In this document: piece after piece, positions 7,578 to 17,549 of the stretch | Position numbering within the stretch: position 1 is the first letter of the stretch | How the letters are laid out: the number at the start of each line of letters is the position of its first letter | Assembly: GCF_007713465.1 (NCBI RefSeq) | Contig: NZ_VMSG01000004.1 | Location: 62,001 to 126,000 of the forward strand | Length of the DNA stretch: 64,000 bases | Source of the DNA: Pseudomonas sp. H3(2019) | GTDB taxonomy: Bacteria; Pseudomonadota; Gammaproteobacteria; Pseudomonadales; Pseudomonadaceae | Direction: 5' to 3' | The notes under the pieces: generated by a model | Databases searched by the model: none | Told to the model about the DNA's origin: nothing | What the model saw: the letters and a program-made list of their open reading frames with translations, nothing else | Position numbers and translations under genes: made by a program

Positions 7578-9893
7578 CTAAGGCAAAAACTCTACCCGTA
7601 ATCCCCGGCTCACGCTGCGACCCTGATCATCACTGACCCGCAAGTGATACTCCCCCGACTTGCCTGGTCGCCAGTTCAGAGTGGCTTGGGGTGGACCCTG
7701 ACCGATCAGGGTCTGGTCGGCGAACCAATACAGGGTCAAGGCATCACTCGCGGCGTTGGCGTTCAGGGGAATGCTTTCCTGGGGTTGGGACAGGCGCAAC
7801 TGATAGGTGACCTGGGTCAGCGGCGAGCGGATTTGCGGGGCTTCGCTCTGATCGCCGTGGCGATTGGGCTGGCAGTTCTTGAGCGCGTCAGGCGGCGTGC
7901 GCCGTGGCAGGCCGGCGGCGCGGAACAGTCGTTGCACATCGCTGGGCCAGAACTCGAAGACCTCTTCGCGGGTGTACTGCGGATCGAACGGCGGGCAGGC
8001 TGCTTTGCCGGTGCGGGTGTCGAGCAGCACTGGGCGATGCAGGTTGGACACGCGAATGGGTGAGACCCCGGGGATATACCAGGTCTTGCGGGTCGAGGGG
8101 CACCAGCGGTTGGGCAACTCGCCGGAGGCAGCGCAGACGTCGATGCGCGTCAGCCCTGCGGGAGGCTTGTCGACTTTATCGGCTACGGTGGGCAAGGCGA
8201 GGGGAAGGGCGTCGGCGATGCGAAAGAACAGTGGCGCTGCCGTCTTTGCGCCGATGAACGCCGGATTAGGCCGGCCGTCAAAATTACCGACCCACACGAC
8301 CAACACGTACGGGCCGACGATTCCGGCGCTCCAGGCATCGTGAAAGCCCCAGGAGGTGCCGGTTTTCCAGGCGGTACGCCAGTGCCGACTAGAGCTGTTG
8401 GCCGGCAAGCCATCCGGGCGCGGGTTGTGCCTGAGCATATCGCGCACCATGAACGCGGCTTGCGGCGTCAGCAGCGCGGCACCGCTGGCCTGAGGCTGCT
8501 CGACGAGGTAGCGCAACGGCCGCAAATGCCCGTCGCCGGCCAACATCAGGTAAAGCCGCGCCAGCTCTTCGGCTGTCATCTCGCCACCGCCCAGGGCCAG
8601 GGCCAGCCCGTAATGGCTCTCGCCCCGTAATCCCTTGATCCCGGCCTTTTGCAACAAGCCGTACAACGAAGGGGACTTGACCTGGCTGGCCAGCCACACC
8701 GCTGGAATATTGCGGCTGCGAATCAACGCGTCCCGGGCTGTCAGTGGGCCGACAAAACTGCCATCGAAGTTTTCCGGCTGGAAGTAGCCGAAGTTACTGG
8801 GCATGTCCTTGAGAATACTCATGGGGTGGATCAAACCCTGATCCAACGCAAGCCCATAGAGAAACGGCTTGAGGGTCGAGCCGGGTGAGCGCCGCGCCAG
8901 CACGCCGTTGACCTGCCCGTGAATGGCGGTGGATAAGTAATCCGCTGAACCCACCAGCGCCTTGACGCTCTGGTCGCGGCTGTCCACCAGGATCGCCGTG
9001 GCGTTCTCGATGCCGATGCTGCGACGTTCGGCGATAAAGCCGCCAATCAAACGTTCCAGCAGCCGTTGCAGGGGCAGGTTGAGAGTAGTGTTGAGCTCAT
9101 TACCGGTCTGGGACGTCAGCAGCTGTTCGCTCAAATGAGGCGCCAGGAAGGGAATCTGCTGACGAGTGCGCGCCTCCAGGGGCAGCTCCAGCAAACTGCT
9201 GTTACGCGGGTCCTCGGGATAAGTCTGGCGCCAGTCCGCCATCAGCCGCAGGCGAGCATTTTGCAGCGACGGCCCGAAGTTGGCGCGCCGCCCTGGCTGC
9301 TGGGGAATCACCGCCAGCGCGAGGGCTTCGGACAACGACAACTGCGCTGCCGCTTTACCGAAGTAAATCCGGCTTGCCGCTTCGGCACCTTCGATATTGC
9401 CGCCCATGGGCGACAGGTTGAGGTAGGCCTCGAGGATGTCGTGTTTGCTGTAACGCAGCTCCAGCCAAAGCGCCAGGGCCATTTGTTGCAGCTTGCCGGG
9501 GACCTGCCGGGTGTTGAGGTCCCACAGCCGCCGCGCCAGTTGCATGCTCAAGGTCGAACCGCCCTGACGCTGGCCCCCGCTGTAAGTGGCCGTGGCTGCC
9601 CGCAACAGCGCCGGCGGGTTGATGCCCGGGTGCCAATAGAAGTTGCGGTCTTCCTTGAGCAGCAACGCCTCGACCAGCGATGGCGAGATGCGCTCCAGGG
9701 GCAGCCACAGCCGGTACTGGCCGTCGGCGGCCAAGGTCATGCGCAGCAGCGAACCGTCGTCGGCCAGCACCAGTCTCGAGGATGAGGTGGTTTGCTCCAG
9801 TGGCTCATGGGGCCACAGTCGCAGCCCCGCCAGCACGCCCACTGCCAGCCCAACTGCCAGCAGAGGTTTCAAGCGCCGTCCCGGATGTTTCAA
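7578..9893 (-). CDS. pbpC: Penicillin-binding protein 1C
   Basis: A 771-residue bifunctional peptidoglycan synthase anchored by one N-terminal membrane helix (about 8-25). The glycosyltransferase domain has catalytic Glu81 in LLKEDRNFYWHPG and the GGSTLSMQLARRL motif at 111-123. The transpeptidase has Ser339-Thr-Leu-Lys342, Ser393-Arg-Asn395 and Lys510-Thr-Gly. The C-terminal about 90 residues form the small BiPBP domain characteristic of PBP1C. The reading frame starts at a TTG that overlaps the stop of the upstream alpha-2-macroglobulin gene (TTGA), with no better start nearby, so its translation is probably coupled. The pair is conserved in many Gram-negatives and is thought to act together in envelope repair. 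Confidence 0.93.
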   Translation of the reverse strand: MKHPGRRLKPLLAVGLAVGVLAGLRLWPHEPLEQTTSSSRLVLADDGSLLRMTLAADGQYRLWLPLERISPSLVEALLLKEDRNFYWHPGINPPALLRAATATYSGGQRQGGSTLSMQLARRLWDLNTRQVPGKLQQMALALWLELRYSKHDILEAYLNLSPMGGNIEGAEAASRIYFGKAAAQLSLSEALALAVIPQQPGRRANFGPSLQNARLRLMADWRQTYPEDPRNSSLLELPLEARTRQQIPFLAPHLSEQLLTSQTGNELNTTLNLPLQRLLERLIGGFIAERRSIGIENATAILVDSRDQSVKALVGSADYLSTAIHGQVNGVLARRSPGSTLKPFLYGLALDQGLIHPMSILKDMPSNFGYFQPENFDGSFVGPLTARDALIRSRNIPAVWLASQVKSPSLYGLLQKAGIKGLRGESHYGLALALGGGEMTAEELARLYLMLAGDGHLRPLRYLVEQPQASGAALLTPQAAFMVRDMLRHNPRPDGLPANSSSRHWRTAWKTGTSWGFHDAWSAGIVGPYVLVVWVGNFDGRPNPAFIGAKTAAPLFFRIADALPLALPTVADKVDKPPAGLTRIDVCAASGELPNRWCPSTRKTWYIPGVSPIRVSNLHRPVLLDTRTGKAACPPFDPQYTREEVFEFWPSDVQRLFRAAGLPRRTPPDALKNCQPNRHGDQSEAPQIRSPLTQVTYQLRLSQPQESIPLNANAASDALTLYWFADQTLIGQGPPQATLNWRPGKSGEYHLRVSDDQGRSVSRGLRVEFLP

Positions 9894-12800
9894 GGCTTGA
9901 CGATTTCAAGCTGACCGACCTTGCCACGGCCTTGCAGGGTGGTTTGGTACAGGCCTTCGGCATAGGCGGGTGGCGTTTTGAAGGTCCCGGCGTTGGTGGC
10001 CCGTACGCGGTAGACGAAGGTGCCGACATCTCGCAGCGCCGTGCCATAAAACACCACTCGGTCATCGCGCACATCGATGTAGTCCGGTTGCCAATTGCTC
10101 AACTCGCTCTCACCGATCGGCGCTTGCCAGGCGTTAGTCGTTTCGCTGTCTTCGGTGTAATGCGACTCGTCGCCTTCGTCTTCGCTGGCGGCCTGTGGTT
10201 CTGGCGGCAGGCGGTACACTGGCTCGACGCCGCCCGGCAACAAATCGACCACCGCCACTTGCTGTACCTGATCCCGATCGGTGGCCCGCAGTCGCAGGCG
10301 CACCAGGAACTCATCACCGACGCTCACCTGGCTGACGGGCCTGCCGTTCAGGTCGAGGTATTCGTGGATGATTTCCAGGCCATTACTGATGGAATCGAGG
10401 CTCGCACTCCGATCAAAACCGGCCTCGCTGAGCATGTAGAACGCTGCAGGACCGCCGGATTTTTCCATCAGCATTTTTTGCGTGCCTGGCGGGACCGCCG
10501 CGCGGGGCGGCTGGCCGGCCATCTGTAACAGTTGTTGCTGCTTGTCTCCCAGCCAGGCCGTGGCTTTGAGGGTCATGCTGCTTTGCGCCTGTTGGCCGTA
10601 GTTGTCCAGGGCGCGCAACAACAGTGCGGCCGACAACGAGTTGTAACGCTGCTCATTGAGGCGCTTGCCGAGCTTGTCCAGCAGGTTCACCGGCACGTCG
10701 CCGAGCAACTCGGGGAAGTGGCGGCTGAGCAAATGCAGGTGCTCCGCGTCGTGGACCAGTGGGTCGTAATACAGGCCGTCGCTGTCCCAGGTGTCGGTGA
10801 TGGAACGCCACGGGATTTTGCGCACCAGTGCATCGGCTTGGCGATCCTGTTTCAGTAACTTGTAGCTGGCGGCGAGGTAGGCGGCGCCCAGGTCATTCTG
10901 CCAGCTGTTGCGGAAGTAGTTCTCGTAGCGCTCGCGGATATCGCTCAAGGCACCACTGACCAGAATCCCCTGACGGCTCAGCAGGTAGCTGGCGTAGGCA
11001 CGGTTGCGCAACTCCGACAGGCCTTCGCTGGGACCGTTGGCCAGGTCGGTGAGGTAAGCGTTGGCGCGCACCAGCACATCTTCCGGCACCGGTAGACCGC
11101 GCTCCTTGGCTTCGATCAGGAAGTCAGTGGCATACAGGCTGGCATAAGGCGCGACGTCCGGATTGGCGGCCCACAGGCCAAAACCACCGGCCTGATTCTG
11201 CCGCTGTCGAAGCATGCGCACCGCGCCGGTAAAGGCCAGTTGCGCTTCTGGTGCGGTGCCGCCCCAAATCAACGTCGGCATGGCCTTGGACACCAATTGC
11301 TCGGTACAGGCGTAACCGTAGTCATCAAGGTAGTGCTTGAGGCCATTAGCCCAGACCAGAGGCGAGGCGGCCACCCCCAGTTGCACAGTGCGCAGTTGGG
11401 GGAACAGTTCGCGCGTGGGTTTCAACTCTTTGCTGGCGCTGTCGAAACGGCCGAGGCTGAGGGCGACCCGGTGCTCACTCAAGGGCCGGATCGAGGTGGT
11501 TTCGGCCACCTGGATACGCTTGCCGTCCGGCAGCACCGCGACAAAGCGCAAATCCGCCGAGCCGAGGTTTTCCAGGACCTTGATCCGGAATTCGGCTATG
11601 CCTTCCTTGCGCGGTTGCAGGTCCAGGGTGCTGTTCGGCTCGCCTTCGACTTTCAGGCCGGCGCTGGTTTGCAGCTCAAATTTCACACGGGTGGGCGCTT
11701 CCAGATTGCTGAAGATCCCGGCACTGACACTGAACACGTCACCAGGTGCAACGAAGGCCGGCACGTTCGGCGTGATCACCAGCGGCCCGCGCACCTCGGT
11801 GCTGGCCTCGCTGACACCGACGCTGTTGGCATCTACTGCCACCGCAAACAGGTGCAACTTGCCGTTGAAGCTGTCCGGGATCTGGTAATGCAGCACGGTA
11901 TCCCCGGCCGGCAAGTCGATCAGCCCTGACCACCATGCCACGGGCGGCTGGTGTTTGCGTTTGAACGGGTTGAGGTGCGAGGCCAAGGCGTTTTCCGTAT
12001 CGCCGCCGGGTGCCGCGCCACTGAGCAAACGGCTGAATTCCGGCAGGATCAGGTCAAGAATCTGACTGGTGCCGACCTCCAGCGCCCGTTTCTGAAAAAA
12101 GAAGCCCAACGGGTCCGGGGTCTGGTAACGCGCTACTTGCAGAATGCCTTCGTCCACGGCGTAGACCACGGCGCGGGAAGGGCGGTCGGCATTGACCTTG
12201 ATGTCCAGCACCTGCCCCGGCTCGGTCTTCGTCGGGCCTTCGACCTTCAGCGCCATGCGCCGCGCATCGAGGTTGATGCTGAACGGCACCACGCCGTAGG
12301 ACAATGGACTCATGTAGACCTCGGATGAACCGATGTCCCGCACGAATTGCACGTTGATGTAAGCATTGCCCTCCAGCCCGGCTGGCACACGGATGTGCTG
12401 CACGCTGTTGGTGCTGTCGGCCTTGAACCACTGCTGGGTGTAGACCTTATCGCGCTCGATGGTGATCAGCCCGGCGCCGGTGTAAGGCGCACGGATGCTG
12501 ATGGCGATCTCGTCGCCGGTGGCATAGCTGCGTTTGTCCAGGCGCAGTTGCAGCTCGGCGTTGCGCTCCAGGGAGCGGGAAGAGTTACCACGCCCGGCGA
12601 CGCTGTAGTCGATGGCGTTGAGCAGGTTGCCGTTGGCGTCCTTGAGTTGCAGGGTGTAGTCGCCTGGTGTGGCGGTGTTCAGCGTCTGTTTCGCGCCGTC
12701 CTTACCCAAGGGCAGGGGCGTGGCTGACTGGTTGATGTGCTTGATCCGCGACTCGTATTTGTAGGTGCCGTTGGATTGCTTGATCAGCACCGAAACGTAG

Positions 12801-15721
12801 CGGTGTTCCACCAGCTCGGTGCTCAGGCCCTCTACCGCTACCGGCGTGAGGTCCGGCGCGACGGCCAGCCATTGCACCTGGCGCGACGCATCCTTGGCCA
12901 CGTAGCCCAAGGAATCCTGGCTCTTCACCCCTACCAGGTACGGCGCCGAAGACACTAGCAAAGCACTCTGGGCGGCGACGTTGCGACCGCCTTCGGCCTC
13001 GTAGACCTGAGCCATGACTTGCAGGCGATAAGTACTGTTGGCAAAACGTTGCAAGTTGAGATCGAGCACGGCTTGGCCGTTGTCGTCGGCCTCGGTCTCT
13101 GCCAGGTCCTCGGCGTTGGCTTCTTCCAAGGCGTCTCTGAGACGGAAGCGGTAATCCGGGTAGCGATCGAAGGCAGCCAGTGCTGGGCTCAGGGACATTT
13201 TTGCGGTCACCCGCCGACCCGACGCCGGAGCGCCGAACAGGTGCATCGCGGTGACCTTGGCCACCACTTGCTCCGGCGGTATCCAGCCTTGTACCGGCGT
13301 ATCGTGCAGGCTCAGACTGACTTTCATGCGGTCCGGCTCGAAGTCGCGAACCTTGAAGCTGACGCTGCCCAAATCGGTGCGGGTCTGTTGTTCGCCAATC
13401 AGTTGCAGGGTCGCGGTGTAATCCCCGGCCGGCGCTACTTCACTGCTGGCGAAATCGAAGCTTTCAAAACCCGAGGCCGACAGCTTCAGCGGCTGGCGTA
13501 TCACTTCGAGGCCCCGTGGGTCGGTGATTTGCAACTCCAGTGGCAGGCCTTGCAGCACACCTTTCCAATTGCCGCTACGCACGATCATGCCCAGATGCGC
13601 GGTCTCGCCGGGGCGATAGAGGCCGCGGTCGGTAAACAGGTAAGCGCTCAAGCGGTCGATAGCGCCGTCTTCTTTCAGGCCGCCGACGTCGAAACGCGAC
13701 AGGTCCAATTGCTGGGACTGTCGGGCAATTGGCAGGAAGGACTGGTCGTTACCACGGGTTACCACGTACATCAGTGGCGTTTTTTCACGGCGCAACTCGT
13801 CGAGTTTGGCAAAGTGGGCGTGGCCTTCGGTGTCGGTTTTACCGCTGCTCACCGGCAAGCCGTTGCGGCCGATGATATCGACCTGAGCGTCGGCCACGGG
13901 TGAACCGTTGCCGATGGATTGCACGTACACATCGTGGCTGCCGTCGCTGGAGCGTTTGGCGATGATCCCCAGGTCTGTGACCACGATAAAGCGCAAGTCA
14001 CTGGTGGTGTTGCGCGAATAACCGTCGAAGGTGCGCTCGGCCGGATCGTCCTGGGGGCTCAGCTTGAGGACGAAAATCCCTCTGCGGCCACCGTTGGCGG
14101 TGAGGTAACGGCTGAGGTCTACGTTGTCATAGAGGGTTTTCGACGGATCGGCGGCCGAAAGCGGAATGTCCAGGGACATGCGCTCTACCATCCGGTCGAA
14201 ATAGTCGTTGCCGAAGTTTGGCCGGGCGAAGCTGCCGCTGCTTTGATCCACCAGGTGCTGCAATTGGTTGGGCAGTAAACGGGCGATTTCCACATGGGCG
14301 CCGGGCACGCCACGGGCCATGAAACCCAGGCGTTTTTCGCCGTTGAGGCTCAGCAATGCACCGTTGGAGAGGAACTGCAAGGTACGCGGATAGGCCGGCA
14401 TGCTCACCAGCGACGCCACAGGATTTTTTGCCAGGTAACCGCCGATGGCTTCCAGATTGGCCGGGACCCGTGCATACAGCATGCGGCCCGCCGGGGCCTT
14501 GAACTTGAAGGCGTGCTGGGTGTTCAGCGGCTCGATGCTCGGTACATGAGTCAGTTTGACCGGGGTGCTGCGGGCCAACAGTTTTTCGTCGATTTCGCTG
14601 GTGGACCAGGGGCGATGGTCATCCTTGGCTTTTTCCGGCAGCAGCCAGGCCTGGACCTTACCGGCGATGGTCTCATCGGCCACAGCGTTGGAGCTGCTGA
14701 ACATCAGCACAGGTTCCGGCTCGCCGCGTTCGTTGTCGACAAACTGGATGTCGGCGCTGCTGAAGGTCAGGCGATAACGCCCGGGCACCGTCACATCGGC
14801 GCTCAACGGCGCAGGGCTGGTGTTGCCGCCATCTCGAGCCTTGATGCCTTCGTCGAGTTTGATCGTGACCGAGGCGTTTTCCAGCGGCGTGGCCAGGGCG
14901 GCGGAACGGATGTAGGCGTTGAGCTTGCGTTCGTCGAAGCTGATTTCCGGCAGGTTAGGCGCTTGGGCATCGCGGTAGGCCAAGCCTTTGCCAAGGGTAA
15001 TGGACACTCGCTTGCGCAGGCTTTCTTCGTCCACCGGGTGGGAGAAGCGGAAGGTCGCCACCTGCTGTTTCAGTGTCGGATTGACCGGGTCCTGGTACAG
15101 CTCGTTCTGGGTCAGTTGGCCGCGGAATGGCGGGGTGGTTATCTGGCTGTTGTATTCCGCCAGTAGCACACCGTCAGCCAGCAGGTTGCTCTTTGAGAGT
15201 TCGAGACTGTAATGGGCGTCAATCGGCCAGTCCTGGTCCGGCACGAACAACAGGCTGCGATCATCGGTCCAGCTCCAGGTGCCTTGGACGGCGGGCTTGA
15301 GGCTAATGCCCTGAGTGACGGGCTTGCCAATGTCCTGCAACGGCGCCACCGATTCGGCGAAGCGGATTTGCAGGGTATCGACGATGGCGGGCTGCTGGGT
15401 GTAATCCGTCAGATTCGGCTTGTGCACCGAATAGGCCACGGTGTGCGGTTTCGGCAGGTTTGAATACCAGTGCCAGCCGTAAAAAACCGCTGCCACTACC
15501 AGCAGCAAGCCCAACACGCCGCCAGTGGTCTGGCGCGGATAAGTTCGGGCCTTGTGCCCCAGCGTCGTCAGCCCAGCGCCGATAGCCCTCAGCCAGAAGG
15601 GCGGCTGCCACTGGCCAAAGAGGCTTTTCAGCAACCAGCCAACGACTTTGGAAAGAACGCTCACTACGGTGAGAAAAGCCCCGGAAACCCGGTGCCAGGC
15701 TTCCTTGCACGAGTCAAACAT
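9890..15721 (-). CDS. Bacterial alpha-2-macroglobulin (YfhM/MagD type)
   Basis: A 1943-residue giant envelope protein that traps proteases. A short cytoplasmic N-terminus and one membrane helix at about 67-85 anchor it in the inner membrane; there is no lipobox, unlike E. coli YfhM. MG-type beta domains follow, then the thioester motif Tyr-Gly-Tyr-Ala-Cys-Thr-Glu-Gln with Cys1472, so it should form the reactive thioester bond. The toroid domain and C-terminal receptor-like domain complete the family layout. The start at 15721 is supported by AAGGA 8 bases upstream. pbpC overlaps its end, the classic pairing: A2M captures invading proteases while PBP1C repairs peptidoglycan. At over 1900 residues it is longer than YfhM (about 1650); the extra length is mainly N-terminal. 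Confidence 0.9.
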   Translation of the reverse strand: MFDSCKEAWHRVSGAFLTVVSVLSKVVGWLLKSLFGQWQPPFWLRAIGAGLTTLGHKARTYPRQTTGGVLGLLLVVAAVFYGWHWYSNLPKPHTVAYSVHKPNLTDYTQQPAIVDTLQIRFAESVAPLQDIGKPVTQGISLKPAVQGTWSWTDDRSLLFVPDQDWPIDAHYSLELSKSNLLADGVLLAEYNSQITTPPFRGQLTQNELYQDPVNPTLKQQVATFRFSHPVDEESLRKRVSITLGKGLAYRDAQAPNLPEISFDERKLNAYIRSAALATPLENASVTIKLDEGIKARDGGNTSPAPLSADVTVPGRYRLTFSSADIQFVDNERGEPEPVLMFSSSNAVADETIAGKVQAWLLPEKAKDDHRPWSTSEIDEKLLARSTPVKLTHVPSIEPLNTQHAFKFKAPAGRMLYARVPANLEAIGGYLAKNPVASLVSMPAYPRTLQFLSNGALLSLNGEKRLGFMARGVPGAHVEIARLLPNQLQHLVDQSSGSFARPNFGNDYFDRMVERMSLDIPLSAADPSKTLYDNVDLSRYLTANGGRRGIFVLKLSPQDDPAERTFDGYSRNTTSDLRFIVVTDLGIIAKRSSDGSHDVYVQSIGNGSPVADAQVDIIGRNGLPVSSGKTDTEGHAHFAKLDELRREKTPLMYVVTRGNDQSFLPIARQSQQLDLSRFDVGGLKEDGAIDRLSAYLFTDRGLYRPGETAHLGMIVRSGNWKGVLQGLPLELQITDPRGLEVIRQPLKLSASGFESFDFASSEVAPAGDYTATLQLIGEQQTRTDLGSVSFKVRDFEPDRMKVSLSLHDTPVQGWIPPEQVVAKVTAMHLFGAPASGRRVTAKMSLSPALAAFDRYPDYRFRLRDALEEANAEDLAETEADDNGQAVLDLNLQRFANSTYRLQVMAQVYEAEGGRNVAAQSALLVSSAPYLVGVKSQDSLGYVAKDASRQVQWLAVAPDLTPVAVEGLSTELVEHRYVSVLIKQSNGTYKYESRIKHINQSATPLPLGKDGAKQTLNTATPGDYTLQLKDANGNLLNAIDYSVAGRGNSSRSLERNAELQLRLDKRSYATGDEIAISIRAPYTGAGLITIERDKVYTQQWFKADSTNSVQHIRVPAGLEGNAYINVQFVRDIGSSEVYMSPLSYGVVPFSINLDARRMALKVEGPTKTEPGQVLDIKVNADRPSRAVVYAVDEGILQVARYQTPDPLGFFFQKRALEVGTSQILDLILPEFSRLLSGAAPGGDTENALASHLNPFKRKHQPPVAWWSGLIDLPAGDTVLHYQIPDSFNGKLHLFAVAVDANSVGVSEASTEVRGPLVITPNVPAFVAPGDVFSVSAGIFSNLEAPTRVKFELQTSAGLKVEGEPNSTLDLQPRKEGIAEFRIKVLENLGSADLRFVAVLPDGKRIQVAETTSIRPLSEHRVALSLGRFDSASKELKPTRELFPQLRTVQLGVAASPLVWANGLKHYLDDYGYACTEQLVSKAMPTLIWGGTAPEAQLAFTGAVRMLRQRQNQAGGFGLWAANPDVAPYASLYATDFLIEAKERGLPVPEDVLVRANAYLTDLANGPSEGLSELRNRAYASYLLSRQGILVSGALSDIRERYENYFRNSWQNDLGAAYLAASYKLLKQDRQADALVRKIPWRSITDTWDSDGLYYDPLVHDAEHLHLLSRHFPELLGDVPVNLLDKLGKRLNEQRYNSLSAALLLRALDNYGQQAQSSMTLKATAWLGDKQQQLLQMAGQPPRAAVPPGTQKMLMEKSGGPAAFYMLSEAGFDRSASLDSISNGLEIIHEYLDLNGRPVSQVSVGDEFLVRLRLRATDRDQVQQVAVVDLLPGGVEPVYRLPPEPQAASEDEGDESHYTEDSETTNAWQAPIGESELSNWQPDYIDVRDDRVVFYGTALRDVGTFVYRVRATNAGTFKTPPAYAEGLYQTTLQGRGKVGQLEIVKP

Positions 15722-15984
15722 TGTGAGCATCCTTGGCAAAATGGCGCATATCCTACACGCGAACAGGCTAGAAGCCCTAGGGACTGCCCCTCATTCAGCG
15801 AATGGCTGTCTCGCCGGTCAACGTAGTGCTGCCCGGCTGCTCAAGCACGGTCCGTGCGAGCGCATTCGCGCTCATCATCCCCCCGCCTTATTGCACACCA
15901 TTCAGCCTCAGCCCTGTTGATTGTGACTACCCGCGCCGTGCCTGACACTCGGGCTCACTGTCCCTGGCCTGCTGGAGTTTGGTA

Positions 15985-16896
15985 ATGAAAGAGTCTGTGC
16001 GCTTTGAAGATAAAGTGGTGATCGTCACCGGTGCAGGCGGCGGCCTCGGACGGGCTCATGCGTTGTTGTTCGCCAGGCAGGGCGCCAAGGTACTGGTCAA
16101 TGATCTCGGCGGTTCGGCTCAAGGCGAAGGCGCCAATGCCTCGGCAGCCGACCGCGTGGTGGCAGAGATTCGCGAGGCCGGCGGCACGGCCGTGGCCAAC
16201 CACGATTCGGTGACCGACGGCGACAAACTCGTGCAACACGCACTCGATGCCTTTGGCCGCGTCGACGTGGTGGTCAACAACGCAGGGATACTGCGCGACA
16301 AGACCTTCCACAAAATGGAAGACGGCGATTGGGACCTGGTTTACCGCGTGCATGTCGAAGGTGCTTACAAAGTCACCCGCGCCGCGTGGCCGCACATGCG
16401 TGAACAAAACTACGGTCGAGTGATCTTCACCGCCTCGACCTCCGGCATCTACGGCAACTTCGGCCAGTCCAACTACGGCATGGCTAAACTCGGTCTTTAT
16501 GGCCTGACCCGCACCCTGGCCATCGAAGGCCGCAAGAACAATATTCTGGTCAACGCCATCGCCCCAACCGGTGGCACACGCATGACCGAAGGCTTGATTC
16601 CGCCACAAGTCTTCGAACAGCTGAAACCGGAATTGGTCAGCCCGCTGGTGGTGTACCTGGCCAGCGAAAACTGCCAGGAAACCTCTGGCTTGTTTGAGGT
16701 CGGTGGTGGCTGGATGGGCAAAGTGCGCTGGGAACGCAGTCTCGGCGCCGGTTTCGATCCTCGCGAGGGCTTCTCGCCGGAAGACGTTGCGGCTCATTGG
16801 GAGCAGATTTGCGACTTTGAAGGTGCGGTGCATCCCAAGGACAACATTGAGGCGCTGAAGGAAATGATGGCGAATCTGCAGAAGTATTCGCTGTAA
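15985..16896 (+). CDS. SDR dehydrogenase resembling the 3-hydroxyacyl-CoA dehydrogenase part of MFE-2
   Basis: A 303-residue NAD(P)-dependent short-chain dehydrogenase. The cofactor loop is TGAGGGLGRAHALLFA (about 15-30), followed by NDLGGS, NNAG near residue 96 and the active-site Tyr-x-x-x-Lys in NYGMAKLGLYGLTRT. The NDLGGSAQGEGAN insertion and the C-terminal extension (WMGKVRWERSLGAGFDP) are those of the dehydrogenase half of peroxisomal multifunctional enzyme type 2. A fatty acid or sterol-like 3-hydroxyacyl-CoA substrate is therefore likely. I chose the ATG at 15985 because GGAG lies 8 bases upstream. It is a single gene divergent from the alpha-2-macroglobulin gene, with its own terminator. 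Confidence 0.82.
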   Translation: MKESVRFEDKVVIVTGAGGGLGRAHALLFARQGAKVLVNDLGGSAQGEGANASAADRVVAEIREAGGTAVANHDSVTDGDKLVQHALDAFGRVDVVVNNAGILRDKTFHKMEDGDWDLVYRVHVEGAYKVTRAAWPHMREQNYGRVIFTASTSGIYGNFGQSNYGMAKLGLYGLTRTLAIEGRKNNILVNAIAPTGGTRMTEGLIPPQVFEQLKPELVSPLVVYLASENCQETSGLFEVGGGWMGKVRWERSLGAGFDPREGFSPEDVAAHWEQICDFEGAVHPKDNIEALKEMMANLQKYSL

Positions 16897-16956
16897 TACC
16901 GAGAACTATTGCCGGGGTGGGCTCAATCACCTTCGCTTCTGAACACTCCCTCATCG

Positions 16957-16983
16957 AACTCCGTGCTCACGGGGTTCTTTTAT
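16957..16983 (+). terminator. Terminator of the SDR gene
   Basis: The AACTCCGTG/CACGGGGTT hairpin is followed by CTTTT, about 60 bases after the stop. Confidence 0.75.
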
Positions 16984-16992
16984 TTCGCCCAT

Positions 16993-17201
16993 AAAAAAGG
17001 CCGCTGCAAACGCAGCGGCCAAGGTAAGACGTTGGATCAAGGAGCTACAAATCAACGTCAGTGAACACGGGGCGATGAACTGAAGGGTTTGCTTCAACTC
17101 ATCTGAAGTCGGTCACAGTGCAAGTGGGCTGTTCACACTTCACTGCGTGGGCGCTTTCAGGTGGTTTGCCGTGAAAGCCAGGCAAGGATAAGTCCTTATC
17201 C
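16993..17201 (-). ncRNA. Candidate small RNA on the minus strand
   Basis: A perfect intrinsic terminator lies at 16993-17020: GGCCGCTGC, loop GTTT, GCAGCGGCC, then T6, readable only on the minus strand. No minus-strand gene exists upstream of it before 20050, and the next plus-strand genes point away. About 180 bases of gene-free sequence precede it, containing the inverted repeat GGATAAG/CTTATCC at 17186-17201 and several short stems. This is the usual look of a stand-alone Pseudomonas regulatory RNA. I do not recognise the family, and the 5' end given here is only a guess at that inverted repeat. Confidence 0.35.
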
Positions 17202-17222
17202 CCAAAGGAAAAACAGCGATTC

Positions 17223-17507
17223 GTGACAATGACTATTACAGCCTCGACAACAGTCGTGATCACACACCCGCCTCCCCACCATAGCAGCTGGCGCAGCCGT
17301 CGTGAAATCAGGCTCCACGGTTTGTCGGGCGTGGAGCGCAGAACTCAGGCTGCGGCCAGGGAGAAAGTGTTGGGGGGCTGGGTTAGTTGGGTTTTACCAG
17401 TGTGTTTGATGGGCTTGATGTTGCTGTTTGTAATACAAGAATGGAAAAGGTATCGGGTTTTGGTATTGGGTTGGTTGTGCTCTACATTGGCGAAATTAAA
17501 TAAATGA
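17223..17507 (+). CDS. Possible small membrane protein, doubtful
   Basis: A 94-codon open frame starting at GTG, with a basic middle and one hydrophobic stretch near the end (VLPVCLMGLMLLFVI). It lies just upstream of the toxin-like gene in the same direction. Against it: no good ribosome binding site, odd composition (histidine/proline/serine-rich start) and no family that I recognise. It may be chance reading of a leader region. Confidence 0.2.
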   Translation: MTMTITASTTVVITHPPPHHSSWRSRREIRLHGLSGVERRTQAAAREKVLGGWVSWVLPVCLMGLMLLFVIQEWKRYRVLVLGWLCSTLAKLNK

Positions 17508-17549
17508 ACGACGGTCTGTCGTTTTATAAAGTGCCAAAAGGAAGCGTGC

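Noticed and set aside
17186..17201. GGATAAG/CTTATCC as a GacA upstream activating site
   Set aside because: The spacing between half sites is 2 bases rather than the 6 of the TGTAAG-N6-CTTACA consensus, and the half sites differ.
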